Positions 16,390-24,120 of a DNA stretch of 34,040 nt are shown piece by piece. How positions within the stretch are numbered: the stretch's first letter is position 1; the number at the start of each line of letters is the position of its first letter. The position numbers and the translations under genes were made by a program. The notes beneath the pieces are model-generated. The model ran no database searches and was not told where the DNA came from. It saw nothing but the letters and a program-made list of their open reading frames with translations. Source of the DNA: Alphaproteobacteria bacterium UBA6347 (GTDB taxonomy: Bacteria; Pseudomonadota; Alphaproteobacteria; CAAGCB01; CAG-977); assembly GCA_002440235.1 (NCBI GenBank), contig DJRZ01000009.1, positions 7,941-41,980 of the forward strand, given 5' to 3'.

Positions 16390-17364
16390 TCATTTTTTCA
16401 AATTTTTTTTCACAATGCCCGAAAGCCCCAGAAAAGCGGGATATTTTTCGGTCACGACATACGTCGGAATGCGCGACAGGTACGACGCGAACCGCCCTTT
16501 CGCTTCGAACCGGACGCGGAAGGACGATTCTTTGAACATGTCCAGCAACCCGTCGCGCGGAATGATTCCCCCCGCGACATAAACGCCGCCCAGCGCGCCC
16601 GCCGTCAGCGCCAGATTGCCCGCCAGCGTTCCCAGCAGCCCGAACATCATCTGCACGGATTCGCGGCAAATCGCGTCGCCGCAAAGCGCCAGCCGCGAAA
16701 TTTCGGCGGGCGTCAGCTCTTCCGGTTTTTCCCCGCGCAACGCCAGCAAAGTGCGGTACAGATTGGTCAGCCCCATGCCCGACACGACGCGTTCGGCGGA
16801 AACGTGCCCGTATTCCTGACGCAACGCGGCGATAACGCGCTCCTCTTCCGGATAGGGGGCGGGCATGGTCGCGTGTCCGCCTTCGCTTGCCAGCGCTTTC
16901 CAGCCGCCGTTGTCCTCCGGCACCAGAATCGACACGCCCAGCCCCGTCCCCGGTCCGACGACGACGATCGGGAATCCCGACGCCGGTTCGCCGCCGCCGA
17001 CTTTGACCCGCTGTCCGTCCGTCAGCAAAGGCACCGCCCGCGCCTGCGCCACAAAATCGTTCACGACCGTCAGGGAATCCAAATTCAAAGCCGATTTCAA
17101 TCCTTTGATCGAAAACGACCAGTCGCAGTTCGTCAGCGAAACGACGTCGTCCAGCACGGGGCAAGCCACCGCCAGCGCCGCCGCCGCTATCCGCTTTTCG
17201 CATTTGATTTTTTCCAGATAGCCTTTGATCGCCGAAGCAGGCGAATCGTAATCCCGACAGCGCAACGTCGCCGGATTTGAAACCTCCCCCGATTCGGAAC
17301 ACAGCGCGAACCGAGCGTTCGTTCCGCCGATGTCGGCGATCAATCCCATTGAATTTTCGGACAT
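16390..17364 (-). CDS. glk: Glucokinase
   Basis: A 324-residue glucokinase of the E. coli Glk group (not the ROK group), phosphorylating glucose with ATP at the start of glycolysis. The phosphate-binding motif ADIGGTNARFAL is at 10-21, and the likely catalytic Asp103 is in VVNDFVAQARAVP; GPGTGLGVS and SEGGHATMP are also typical. The length matches E. coli Glk (321). AGGA lies six bases before the ATG at 17364; an in-frame ATG five codons in is a possible alternative. It is 73 bases from the next minus-strand gene upstream. Confidence 0.95.
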   Translation of the reverse strand: MSENSMGLIADIGGTNARFALCSESGEVSNPATLRCRDYDSPASAIKGYLEKIKCEKRIAAAALAVACPVLDDVVSLTNCDWSFSIKGLKSALNLDSLTVVNDFVAQARAVPLLTDGQRVKVGGGEPASGFPIVVVGPGTGLGVSILVPEDNGGWKALASEGGHATMPAPYPEEERVIAALRQEYGHVSAERVVSGMGLTNLYRTLLALRGEKPEELTPAEISRLALCGDAICRESVQMMFGLLGTLAGNLALTAGALGGVYVAGGIIPRDGLLDMFKESSFRVRFEAKGRFASYLSRIPTYVVTEKYPAFLGLSGIVKKNLKK

Positions 17365-17437
17365 TTGCTTTCCTTTCCGTTTAAAACCTTTACGGAAAAG
17401 AATGCCACAACGCCGCCAAAAGTAAATATAAATAAAG

Positions 17438-17677
17438 CTAAACCGCCGCGTCGGGGGCGTCGCGCGAATCGTCCGCGCCGTTTTGCAAAACCGACCAAGC
17501 CGACTTTACCGCCAGCGCGTACACCGAATCGGCGGGAACGGCGTCCGATTTTGCGACAGCCGCCATCATTTCGCGCAATTCGTCATCGGACAGCGCGATC
17601 AGATCCGTATCGGGATAGTCCTTTTCCAGCATTCGCGCGACAAAGCGCACATCGGTCCAGTCGAAATCAGCGCCCAT
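17438..17677 (-). CDS. Small IscX-like protein
   Basis: A 79-residue acidic protein. FDWTDVRFVARMLEKDYPDT (residues 5-24) and the following spacing of Leu, Asp and a final AW (59-60) resemble IscX (YfhJ), the frataxin-like partner of IscS, in which WTD near the N-terminus and YPD about 15 residues on are conserved. The middle is poorly conserved, so this is a tentative match; IscX is usually about 65 residues. No other isc genes are in the window. The ATG overlaps the end of the RNase J-like gene by 11 bases, so translation is probably coupled. If the match fails, it is a small unknown partner of that enzyme. Confidence 0.5.
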   Translation of the reverse strand: MGADFDWTDVRFVARMLEKDYPDTDLIALSDDELREMMAAVAKSDAVPADSVYALAVKSAWSVLQNGADDSRDAPDAAV

Positions 17678-19283
17678 CGCCCCTCCGTTCCGCGATCGCC
17701 CGTTTTTGAGCCGCGGCGAACCGGTATCCCGCTATTTTTTTCATCGCTTCCTTTTGCCGGCGCGCGATTTCGGATTCTTTGTCGTAATCGGTGCTGTATC
17801 CGCCGTCCGCCAGTTTGACGAACGCCGTTTTCGCAACGCCGTCCGAACCGGTTTCGCGTTTGACGCCGAACCATTCCGGCGATTTAACGGATTCGATTCG
17901 CACGCCCGTTCTGCCGCTGACGGCGACCGTCGTTCCGTTGCGCGGGTATTCGGACAGCGTCATAAATCCGCTTTTCACCGCCAAAGCGTTCAGCGCGTCG
18001 GCTTTTTCTCTGGAACAGTGGATCGGGGCGACCATGCGCGGACGAACGCCGTTCGCTATTTTGACGAAATCGTCCGCCTGCGCGTGTCCCGATCCGTAAA
18101 TGCGCGACTTTTCCGCCCCCGTGATAATTTTCAACCCTTTAAATTCCGACGCGTCCAGCAAAGCGATCAGCTTTTCGTTTTTATCGCCGCTGGTCGGCGC
18201 GACGACGACGGCGTCCGGACGCAGGACGAAACCGTTTTGCTCCCCGCGCAAACGCCGCACGAACGGCGAATTGGGTTCGGCGTAATTGCCCGTCGTCACC
18301 GTCACGCTCGTTTCGGGATTTATTTTCGCCGCCCCTTTCGCGCCGACGATTTGAATATTCGGGCATTTTTTATGCAGATCGTATCCCGCCGTTTTCAACG
18401 CCAGAATATTGCTTTCCATCGACGCGCCGCCGTCGATGACGACGTTCCTGCCCGCCGCCGCCGCCGCGCACACGACGCTTGCCAACCGTTCCATATGCGC
18501 CGCCGACAACGGCGCGACGACCTGTCTGCCGGCGCTTTGTTCGAATATTTCCCTGTACGTTTCAAAAATTTCCGATTCGGACGTCGCGTGCCCCTTTAAA
18601 TGAACCGCCGTCGAATCGAACGTCATCAAATCGACGCCGCCGCTTCTGCCGATGCGTTTATAGGACGACACGTCGACGCCCCGTCCCAGGAAAGACGTTT
18701 CGTCGGCTTTGGTGTCGCCCGAATGGAAAACGGACGCCTCGCCGTTCGACAAGCGGAAACTGAAACACCCCGGAACGGAGTGGGACGCGGGATAGACGTC
18801 GACCGTCAAATTGCCGACGCGAATCGAATCGCCCGTTTTGACGCATTTCATTTCGGGCCATTTTTCGGGCGCGATTTTGCGGTCGATCAAGCCCTTTCGC
18901 AACGCGTTCAGCGTATAGCGCGATCCGTACACGGGCGGCAATTCCGTTCCCGCCCGCAAGTATTCGAAAATTCCCGCCGTGTGATCCGAATGGCAATGCG
19001 TCAAAAAAACGGCGGACGCCGGATTCGCGGGCTTTTCCAGCCCTTTGACCGCCAGACAGTCGTCCAAGGCGGGAACGACCTTTTCGTATCCGCCGTTCGC
19101 GAAAGTTTCGGGGGCTTCGTGCTGTCCCATGTCGACGATGACGGTCGTCGTTTCCGATTCGCCCGTTTGTTTGTTTTCGGTCACGGAAACGAACGTGTGG
19201 CAGCTTGCCCAAATATCGCGGGCGTTGTTGCCGCCGCGCGGCGTCCAATACAAACCTTTTTGACGATTTTGTTCCGCAGTCAT
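17667..19283 (-). CDS. RNase J-like beta-CASP metallo-beta-lactamase protein
   Basis: A 538-residue member of the metallo-beta-lactamase/beta-CASP nuclease family. Zinc motif HCHSDH is at 96-101, then His168 (ASHSVPG), HSGD (187-190), motif A FDST (222-225) followed by GHATSESE, GSGHA (397-401) and PIHC (420-423). In RNase J the last motif is PVHGE; here the glycine and glutamate are absent. FDST...SESE and SGHA match RNase J closely, so an RNA 5'-exonuclease or endonuclease role is likely, but overall similarity is low. The C-terminal 60 residues are basic and unassigned. The ATG at 19283 has GGAA eight bases upstream. The small IscX-like gene overlaps its end. Confidence 0.75.
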   Translation of the reverse strand: MTAEQNRQKGLYWTPRGGNNARDIWASCHTFVSVTENKQTGESETTTVIVDMGQHEAPETFANGGYEKVVPALDDCLAVKGLEKPANPASAVFLTHCHSDHTAGIFEYLRAGTELPPVYGSRYTLNALRKGLIDRKIAPEKWPEMKCVKTGDSIRVGNLTVDVYPASHSVPGCFSFRLSNGEASVFHSGDTKADETSFLGRGVDVSSYKRIGRSGGVDLMTFDSTAVHLKGHATSESEIFETYREIFEQSAGRQVVAPLSAAHMERLASVVCAAAAAGRNVVIDGGASMESNILALKTAGYDLHKKCPNIQIVGAKGAAKINPETSVTVTTGNYAEPNSPFVRRLRGEQNGFVLRPDAVVVAPTSGDKNEKLIALLDASEFKGLKIITGAEKSRIYGSGHAQADDFVKIANGVRPRMVAPIHCSREKADALNALAVKSGFMTLSEYPRNGTTVAVSGRTGVRIESVKSPEWFGVKRETGSDGVAKTAFVKLADGGYSTDYDKESEIARRQKEAMKKIAGYRFAAAQKRAIAERRGDGR

Positions 19284-19376
19284 TTTTTGTTCCGGAAAGT
19301 AAAATTCTTATCGTCAGTATAGGAAACCCCGCCGGCGCGCGCAAGGATTTTTTGTCTAAAATCCGTCAATTTTCCA

Positions 19377-20189
19377 TTACAAAGCCGTCTTTGACGGGGC
19401 GTCTTCGAAAATCGGAACGGCGGATTCTTTGGCTTTTTTCCGCGCCATGTACTCTTCCAGCTTCATTTTCCGCCATTCGGCAGCCAGCTCGCGGCTTTCG
19501 GGCGATCCGGCTTTGATGGCGGCGACGGCGGTTTTGCGTTTTTTCTTTTGGACTTTTTCCGTTTTTTTATTCAAATCGGCGACCGTTTTCGCGGACACGT
19601 CCCTGACCGCCGCCTTTTTGTCGGGATCGGCGGGGTTGCCGTGTTCGGACAAACGGTTCCACGCGTCCAGCAGTTTGTCTTCGTACCGGAAAGCCTTGCG
19701 AACCGTCTTGGAATGATAGCGCGTCGCCGCTTCGCCCCACGATTTTGTTTCGCCGTAGTTGCGTTTTAAAAACTCCGCGGCGTAAGCGACGTTCTTCGCC
19801 GGATCCAGCGCGTCTTCCAAACTGTCGAACGCGTCGGGGTGGTATTTCAGGTTGATCTGCATGCACCCGACGTCGATGTTGTCGACGCCTTTTGCTTGCA
19901 GAGCGCGCACGGCGGACAAAGCGGCGGTTTTCGACGAATGGAACGTCCCCTTGCCTTCCGCCGTCACCGTCCACGGCCACGAAACGCCCGACGGATATTT
20001 TTTCGAAAACCGACCGCTTTCGACCAAAGCGATCGCGCTGAGCAGATTCGTCTGAATCCGCCCGCGTTTTTCCTGCCGCACGGTTTCTTTCAGGCACAAA
20101 AGCGCGTCGTCCCGATCCGTTTCCACGCCCGCGCGCGCGGACGGCGCGGCGGAAAGCACCGCCAAAATCGCCAAAGCCAACCGTTTCAT
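19377..20189 (-). CDS. Lytic transglycosylase (SLT domain), secreted
   Basis: A 270-residue periplasmic murein lytic transglycosylase. The signal peptide is MKRLALAILAVLSAAPSARA, cleaved after ARA at about residue 20. The SLT lysozyme-like domain covers about 45-170, with the catalytic glutamate at Glu57 in AIALVESGR, then DVGCMQINLKYHPDAF and NVAYAAEFLKRNY, typical conserved segments. It is followed by a long Lys/Ala-rich tail (180-270) with probable coiled coil. Two consecutive ATGs exist; the second (20189) has AGGA six bases upstream, the first (20192) only three. The frame is open much further upstream, but that part is antisense-like. It starts just after the amidohydrolase stop. Confidence 0.9.
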   Translation of the reverse strand: MKRLALAILAVLSAAPSARAGVETDRDDALLCLKETVRQEKRGRIQTNLLSAIALVESGRFSKKYPSGVSWPWTVTAEGKGTFHSSKTAALSAVRALQAKGVDNIDVGCMQINLKYHPDAFDSLEDALDPAKNVAYAAEFLKRNYGETKSWGEAATRYHSKTVRKAFRYEDKLLDAWNRLSEHGNPADPDKKAAVRDVSAKTVADLNKKTEKVQKKKRKTAVAAIKAGSPESRELAAEWRKMKLEEYMARKKAKESAVPIFEDAPSKTAL

Positions 20190-20197
20190 CATCAATC

Positions 20198-21058
20198 CTA
20201 CAACGACAGTTCGGGCAGTTTTTTCAACAGCCTGTCGACAAAGACCGCCAGCTTTCGCCACAAATCGTCGAAACCGCCCGTCGGCGCGTATTTGCCGGCG
20301 TCCCAGTACAGGTGCCGCCCGATTTCGATTTGCAAAGCGTGACTGTGCGCGCTTGGTCGCCCGTAGTACAAAGTAGTGTACGCCCCCGCGTATGGCAAGT
20401 TGATCGTGACGAAATATCCCATGTCGCGCAAAATTTCCGCCGCCGACACCGCCAAAGCCGAATCGCACGACGCCCCGTCCGCCGTTCCCAGCACGAAATC
20501 GGGCATTTTCCCTTTGATCAGCCGGTCTTCGGGCAGCATCGGCATGGAATGAACGTCGATCAAAACGGATCTGCCGTGCAAAGTCAGATTCTTTTTCACC
20601 AAACTTTCCAGCGCGGCGTGATAAGGGAAATGAATCCGCGTCAATCGTTCCTGTTCAACGGAAAATTCCAATTTTTTGTTATAAATCAAACAATTCGGAT
20701 TCAGCTGACGCGCGATGACGCCGTATCCGTTTTGCACGCGCGCCGAATCGAATCGGGATTGCGGCGGAATCGAATCCGAAAACATCGTCGGATCCAATTC
20801 CAGCGGGTGGCGGTTCAAATCGACCCAAGCCCGCCCGTACACGGCTGAAATCAGCGGGATTCCCATCGCGGGCAGGAACGAAAACAGCTTGTCGACCTCG
20901 GCGTCTTCGTATTTTTGGAAATCGGCGATTTTCAAATCGGTCAAAGAAAACAGACGTTCGGGATAAAACGTCCCGCTGTGCGGCGACGCGAACACCACGG
21001 GAAAGGCGGATTTTCCTGATTTTTCCAACAGATATGGCGGGTAGCCGGACGTCGTCAT
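20198..21058 (-). CDS. N-formylglutamate amidohydrolase family protein
   Basis: A 286-residue zinc amidohydrolase of the N-formylglutamate deformylase family, which releases formate and glutamate at the end of histidine breakdown. FASPHSGTFYP (24-33) holds the first conserved His, VDLNRHP and VLIDVHSMP carry further family motifs, and SHALQIEIGRHLYW is the C-terminal conserved block. No hut genes are nearby, so the true substrate may be another N-formyl amino acid or a cell-wall derivative. The ATG at 21058 is preferred over an in-frame TTG at 21094 on codon type, though its ribosome binding site (AAGAG) is weak. The transglycosylase gene follows within ten bases. Confidence 0.88.
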   Translation of the reverse strand: MTTSGYPPYLLEKSGKSAFPVVFASPHSGTFYPERLFSLTDLKIADFQKYEDAEVDKLFSFLPAMGIPLISAVYGRAWVDLNRHPLELDPTMFSDSIPPQSRFDSARVQNGYGVIARQLNPNCLIYNKKLEFSVEQERLTRIHFPYHAALESLVKKNLTLHGRSVLIDVHSMPMLPEDRLIKGKMPDFVLGTADGASCDSALAVSAAEILRDMGYFVTINLPYAGAYTTLYYGRPSAHSHALQIEIGRHLYWDAGKYAPTGGFDDLWRKLAVFVDRLLKKLPELSL

Positions 21059-21088
21059 AATTTTTTTTCTCTTTTTTGAATTTTTTTG

Positions 21089-21117
21089 TTGCAATCCGCG
21101 ATCAAAAACAATATAAG
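21089..21117 (+). promoter_or_regulatory. Promoter of tRNA-Val
   Basis: TTGCAA (21089-21094), a 17-base spacer, then TATAAG (21112-21117), followed by a leader of about 36 bases that contains the inverted repeat GTTGCG-ATA-CGCAAC at 21131-21145. Confidence 0.7.
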
Positions 21118-21159
21118 CTTAACTCATCACGTTGCGATACGCAACAAAACAAATAAGAC

Positions 21160-21234
<75 letters not shown>

Positions 21235-21240
21235 ATTCTT

Positions 21241-21274
21241 AAAGCCTTGAAGTCCGCCGCTTCAAGGCTTTTTT
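21241..21274 (+). terminator. Terminator after tRNA-Val
   Basis: Perfect 12-base-pair stem AAAGCCTTGAAG/CTTCAAGGCTTT with a seven-base loop, extended by more T. Confidence 0.9.
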
Positions 21275-21426
21275 CGTATCTGAAAAACAAACCGCTTTTT
21301 ATAGCTTCACATTGCGTTTGCGATATAATTTTTGTCGCGCACGGGGAACGTTTTTTTGTTGCGCGCAGGTTGGTTTTAACCGAAACGCGACTTTGTTTTA
21401 ACTTTTTCGGACATGGCTTCAATGCC

Positions 21427-21470
21427 AAAAGCGCAGGATAGTTTTAAATTAAATCTATCCCGCGTTTTTT
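21427..21470 (+). terminator. Terminator-like hairpin in the inter-tRNA island
   Basis: AAAAGCGC-A-GGATAG pairs with CTATCC-C-GCGTTTTT around a 13-base AT loop, with one A/C mismatch, and ends in a T run. It would end a transcript of roughly 135 bases begun near 21336. Confidence 0.5.
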
Positions 21471-21553
21471 GGAAAAAAGTAAAAATCATCTCGCGCCCGA
21501 ATTTAAAGGCGGAATCATCGCCGCCTGAAAAATTAAGGTTTTCTGCCTTTTCT

Positions 21554-21593
21554 ATCCCGTTATATCCAGTTTAATCCCACTTTATCCCGTCTG
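21554..21593 (+). repeat. Four tandem 10-bp units beginning ATCC
   Basis: ATCCCGTTAT, ATCCAGTTTA, ATCCCACTTT and ATCCCGTCTG follow each other with an exact 10-base period. They sit directly upstream of the broken gene at 21600. The same face of the helix is presented each time, which suits cooperative protein binding. Confidence 0.6.
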
Positions 21594-21599
21594 TTTGAA

Positions 21600-21957
21600 A
21601 TGTATAAAACTACTTTTCGTCTTACAGCTGACCAGTGTTGAAATTCCGACCGATCGACTGCAAATTCTGTTCCCTCTGGCATTAACACAAACGGAGAGAA
21701 AATCCTTTTCGAAAACGCTTAAAGAATTGGATTACATTTCCCCATATATGCTTGTGATGAAAGACGTGATTGATGAATTGAAAATTTCAAAGACGTACTA
21801 GCACATCAAAAAACTTTTCGAACATACCGTTATCAAGTGCGGGAACAAGAGGAGCATCGAAATATCGCAAAGATTCGCTGAATATATCGCGCAAATGATG
21901 CGCTTGCCGGAAGCTCAAAAGCGGGACGCCCAAGCTGTCCGGAACGAAAAAAAATAA
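21600..21957 (+). pseudogene. Broken gene with a frameshift and an amber stop
   Basis: The ATG at 21600 opens MYKTTFRLTADQC and then meets TGA. Dropping one T of the TT at 21638-21639 joins it to a frame reading EIPTDRLQILFPLALTQTER and onward to KISKTY, which stops at TAG (21799-21801). The same frame continues past the TAG with HIKKLFEHTVIKCGNKRSIE and ends at TAA (21955-21957) after RNEKK. The restored product would be about 118 residues, rich in Lys, Glu and Ile, unlike the GC-rich neighbours. TAG is a normal stop in other genes here, so recoding is unlikely. I do not recognise the family; it looks like the remnant of an acquired gene. An antisense frame over 21787-22017 is an alternative reading, less convincing. 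Confidence 0.5.
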
Positions 21958-22100
21958 GTCCTCCTTTTCGTCTGATTTTCTCTGATTTTTTAAAGCGCAC
22001 CTTTCTATCCCCGCCACGCACCCGCCGCTATATCTCGCTTAATTTCGATCGTCCGAAACCAGTCGTCCGCCCCGCCCGCGATTAAAAGAATCCGAAAAAG

Positions 22101-22137
22101 CAAAAGGGCGAAGTTTAAAAACTTCACCCTTTTTCGT
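22101..22137 (-). terminator. Terminator after tRNA-Pro
   Basis: Long hairpin AAAAGGGCGAAGTTT paired with AAACTTCACCCTTTT, with one mismatch, just downstream of tRNA-Pro on the minus strand and ending in TTTT. Confidence 0.75.
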
Positions 22138-22139
22138 TT

Positions 22140-22216
22140 TGGTCGGAGCGCCGAGATTCGAACTCGGGACCCCTTGCACCCCATACAAGTGCGCTACCAG
22201 ACTGCGCCACGCTCCG
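22140..22216 (-). tRNA. tRNA-Pro (GGG anticodon)
   Basis: A 77-base minus-strand cloverleaf. The acceptor CGGAGCG pairs with CGCTCCG, the anticodon stem CTTGT/GCAAG holds loop ATGGGGT (anticodon GGG), the T arm contains AGTTCGAATCT, the discriminator is A and CCA is encoded. It lies downstream of merR, as in many Alphaproteobacteria. Confidence 0.96.
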
Positions 22217-22272
22217 ACGAACAAAAGGGAATATAGCCTCCCCGTTTTGCAAATGCAAGCCAAAAATTCAGC

Positions 22273-22734
22273 TTAAATCGCTTTTTTTAACAACGCGCTG
22301 ATTTGTTCCAGTTTGGCGATCACGCCGTCCAGTTCGGGCATTGCTTCCGGCGCGCTGATTTCGTCGTTTTCCGGCGCCGGCGCGCCGAAACCGTCCGGAT
22401 CAATGCCGTTTTCAGCCGCCATGCGCCGCCCCGCGACCACGTTGATCGTTCCGTCGTCAATCAATTTCCGCACCCCTTTCGCGGTGTATTTTTCCACGCG
22501 CAACAAATATTGAATCTTTTTCAGCAAAGCGATGTCTTCGGGGCGGTAATACCGCCGCCCGCCGATTCGCTGAACGGATATCATGTCCAGAAACTGTTTT
22601 TCCCAAAACCGCAACGTGCTGGTTTGTTCGCCCAGATCTTCCGCCACTTCGCCGATCGTGCGAAAAGCGCGCGCCGCTTTTTTGTCGCCGCCGTTATCGA
22701 TGCCGCCGTTTTCAATCGCCTGATTTTCGGTCAT
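22273..22734 (-). CDS. MerR family transcriptional regulator
   Basis: A 153-residue regulator with a MerR winged helix-turn-helix at about 25-95: [20 protein letters not shown], then [20 protein letters not shown] and the wing. The C-terminal part (105-153) is short, acidic and lacks the cysteine cluster of metal-sensing MerR proteins. Its effector is unknown. This is the MerR-like protein found beside ihfA in many Alphaproteobacteria. It starts inside the end of ihfA with a four-base overlap (ATGA), so the two are coupled, and is followed by tRNA-Pro. Confidence 0.93.
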   Translation of the reverse strand: MTENQAIENGGIDNGGDKKAARAFRTIGEVAEDLGEQTSTLRFWEKQFLDMISVQRIGGRRYYRPEDIALLKKIQYLLRVEKYTAKGVRKLIDDGTINVVAGRRMAAENGIDPDGFGAPAPENDEISAPEAMPELDGVIAKLEQISALLKKAI

Positions 22735-23036
22735 TTATCGCCGTTGACCTTTTGCTTTAAAATATGCGACGGGTGAAACGACAAAATCCGGCGCGGCGAA
22801 ATGGGCACGTCCACGCCCGTTTTCGGATTGCGCCCCATGCGCATTTTTTTATCGCGCACGGCAAACGAACCGAACGACGACAGTTTTACCGCGTCCCCTT
22901 TTTCCAACGCTTTGGACACCTCTTCCAGCACCTGATCCAACAGCTTGGCGGATTCGTTCAAAGAAAGCCCCACCTCGTGATAAATGGCTTCCGCCAATTC
23001 GGCACGCGTGACGTTTTTTTCCTCTTCCTTAGCCAT
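22731..23036 (-). CDS. ihfA: Integration host factor subunit alpha
   Basis: IHF-alpha, 101 residues, is a DNA-bending nucleoid protein that works as a heterodimer with IHF-beta. The product shows the HU/IHF fold, with helical N-terminus ([20 protein letters not shown]), FGSF (55-58) and the DNA-inserting arm GRNPKTG (68-74) with its intercalating proline. The position between fabH and a merR gene supports the alpha subunit. GGGAG lies about nine bases before the ATG. An inverted repeat CTTACC/GGTAAG sits at 23050-23076 in its leader region and might be a control site. Confidence 0.95.
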   Translation of the reverse strand: MAKEEEKNVTRAELAEAIYHEVGLSLNESAKLLDQVLEEVSKALEKGDAVKLSSFGSFAVRDKKMRMGRNPKTGVDVPISPRRILSFHPSHILKQKVNGDK

Positions 23037-23145
23037 AAAAAGTTACTCCCTTACCACAACACTTTTATCAGGGTAAGAAATTTTTCGCTTTTTTACAAGG
23101 GTTTATTGTTTTTTCAAGGATTTATGCAGATTCGCGTGCCAAAAG

Positions 23146-24120
23146 TCACAAACGAATCAAGCTGGCGCCCCATGTAAATCCGGCGCCCATTCCCGGCAAC
23201 AGCAACAACTGCCCTTCTTTCAGCTTGCCGTCGGCGACGCCCTGCGCCAAAGCCAGAGGAATCGACGCGGCGGAGGTGTTGGCATGCTGATCCACGGTCG
23301 AAACGACCTTTTCCATCGGCATGTTCAGACGTTTCGCCGTGGCTTCCATAATGCGGATATTCGCCTGATGCGGAACCAGCCAATCGACTTCGTCCAGCGA
23401 AACGCCGTTCTTTTCCAGAACTTCCAGCGACGCGGCAGCCATGTTGACGGCGGCGTGCCGGAACACTTCGCGCCCGTTCATCGTGATAAAGCCGACGTCA
23501 TGGTTGGTCGAAGGACCGCCCGTCGAACACAATTCGGGTGCGTAGGAACCGTCGGAATAAATCACAGTGTCCAGAACGCCTCTGTCCGCCTTCGTCCCCG
23601 TTCCCTCTTCGGCGCGCAGAACGGCGCAACCGGCGCCGTCGCCGAACAGGACGCAAGTGTTGCGGTCGGTGAAATCGGTGATCTTGGACAGCGTTTCAAC
23701 GCCGACGACCAACGCCGTTTTCGCCTGTCCCAGACGCAACATGTTGTCCGCCGTTCTCAGCGCGTACAGAAATCCGGAACACGCGGCGACAACGTCGAAC
23801 GCGCACCCGTGCTTCATACCCAGCCCCGCCTGAACATAAACGGCGGTCGACGGAAAAGTTTTGTCGGGCGTGATCGTGCCGACGACGATCAGATCCAAAT
23901 CGTCGCCCGTCAGTCCCGCGCGCTCCAGCGCCTGCTTCGCCGCGTTGACCGCCATGACCGAAGACGATTCGCCGTCGCCCGCGAAATGACGCTGACGGAT
24001 TCCCGTTCTTTCGCGGATCCATTCGTCGCTGGTGTCGACGATTTTAGCCATATCGTCGTTTGTGCTGACGCGTTCGGGCAGAAAAGAACCGATGCCGATA
24101 ACACGGGAACGCAGAGTCAT
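23146..24120 (-). CDS. fabH: Beta-ketoacyl-ACP synthase III (FabH)
   Basis: FabH condenses acetyl-CoA with malonyl-ACP to start type II fatty acid synthesis. The 324-residue product has the complete triad: Cys114 (VAACSGFLYAL), His251 (VPHQANIRIM) and Asn281 (DQHANTSAAS). GIGSFLPERVSTND at the N-terminus and the closing PGMGAGFTWGASLIR are typical. Its ATG overlaps the plsX stop by one base (TAATG), so the two are coupled. About 110 bases separate it from ihfA, which probably has its own promoter. Confidence 0.97.
   Translation of the reverse strand: MTLRSRVIGIGSFLPERVSTNDDMAKIVDTSDEWIRERTGIRQRHFAGDGESSSVMAVNAAKQALERAGLTGDDLDLIVVGTITPDKTFPSTAVYVQAGLGMKHGCAFDVVAACSGFLYALRTADNMLRLGQAKTALVVGVETLSKITDFTDRNTCVLFGDGAGCAVLRAEEGTGTKADRGVLDTVIYSDGSYAPELCSTGGPSTNHDVGFITMNGREVFRHAAVNMAAASLEVLEKNGVSLDEVDWLVPHQANIRIMEATAKRLNMPMEKVVSTVDQHANTSAASIPLALAQGVADGKLKEGQLLLLPGMGAGFTWGASLIRL

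Larger units (their letters stand above)
21275..21599 (+). other. AT-rich intergenic island with possible small RNA and repeats
   Basis: There is no credible protein gene in these 325 bases. They hold a perfect TATAAT (21324-21329) without a good -35, two short inverted repeats (CGCGCA/TGCGCG, and GGTT/AACC at about 21369-21382), a terminator-like hairpin at 21427-21470, and a tandem ATCC motif at 21554-21593. Base composition is visibly more AT-rich than in the flanking genes. Confidence 0.4.

Noticed and set aside
20193..20468. N-terminal extension of the lytic transglycosylase
   Set aside because: It overlaps the amidohydrolase gene in another frame; starting at 20189 gives a clean signal peptide.
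21799..21801. Amber codon possibly recoded as an amino acid
   Set aside because: TAG ends several intact genes in the window (the ankyrin protein, the rsmB-like gene, the WYL/TerB-like gene), so it is an ordinary stop codon here.
21787..22017. Minus-strand 76-residue open frame in the inter-tRNA island
   Set aside because: The plus-strand reading across the same bases is more protein-like and continuous with the upstream frame; the minus frame has no recognisable ribosome binding site or family.
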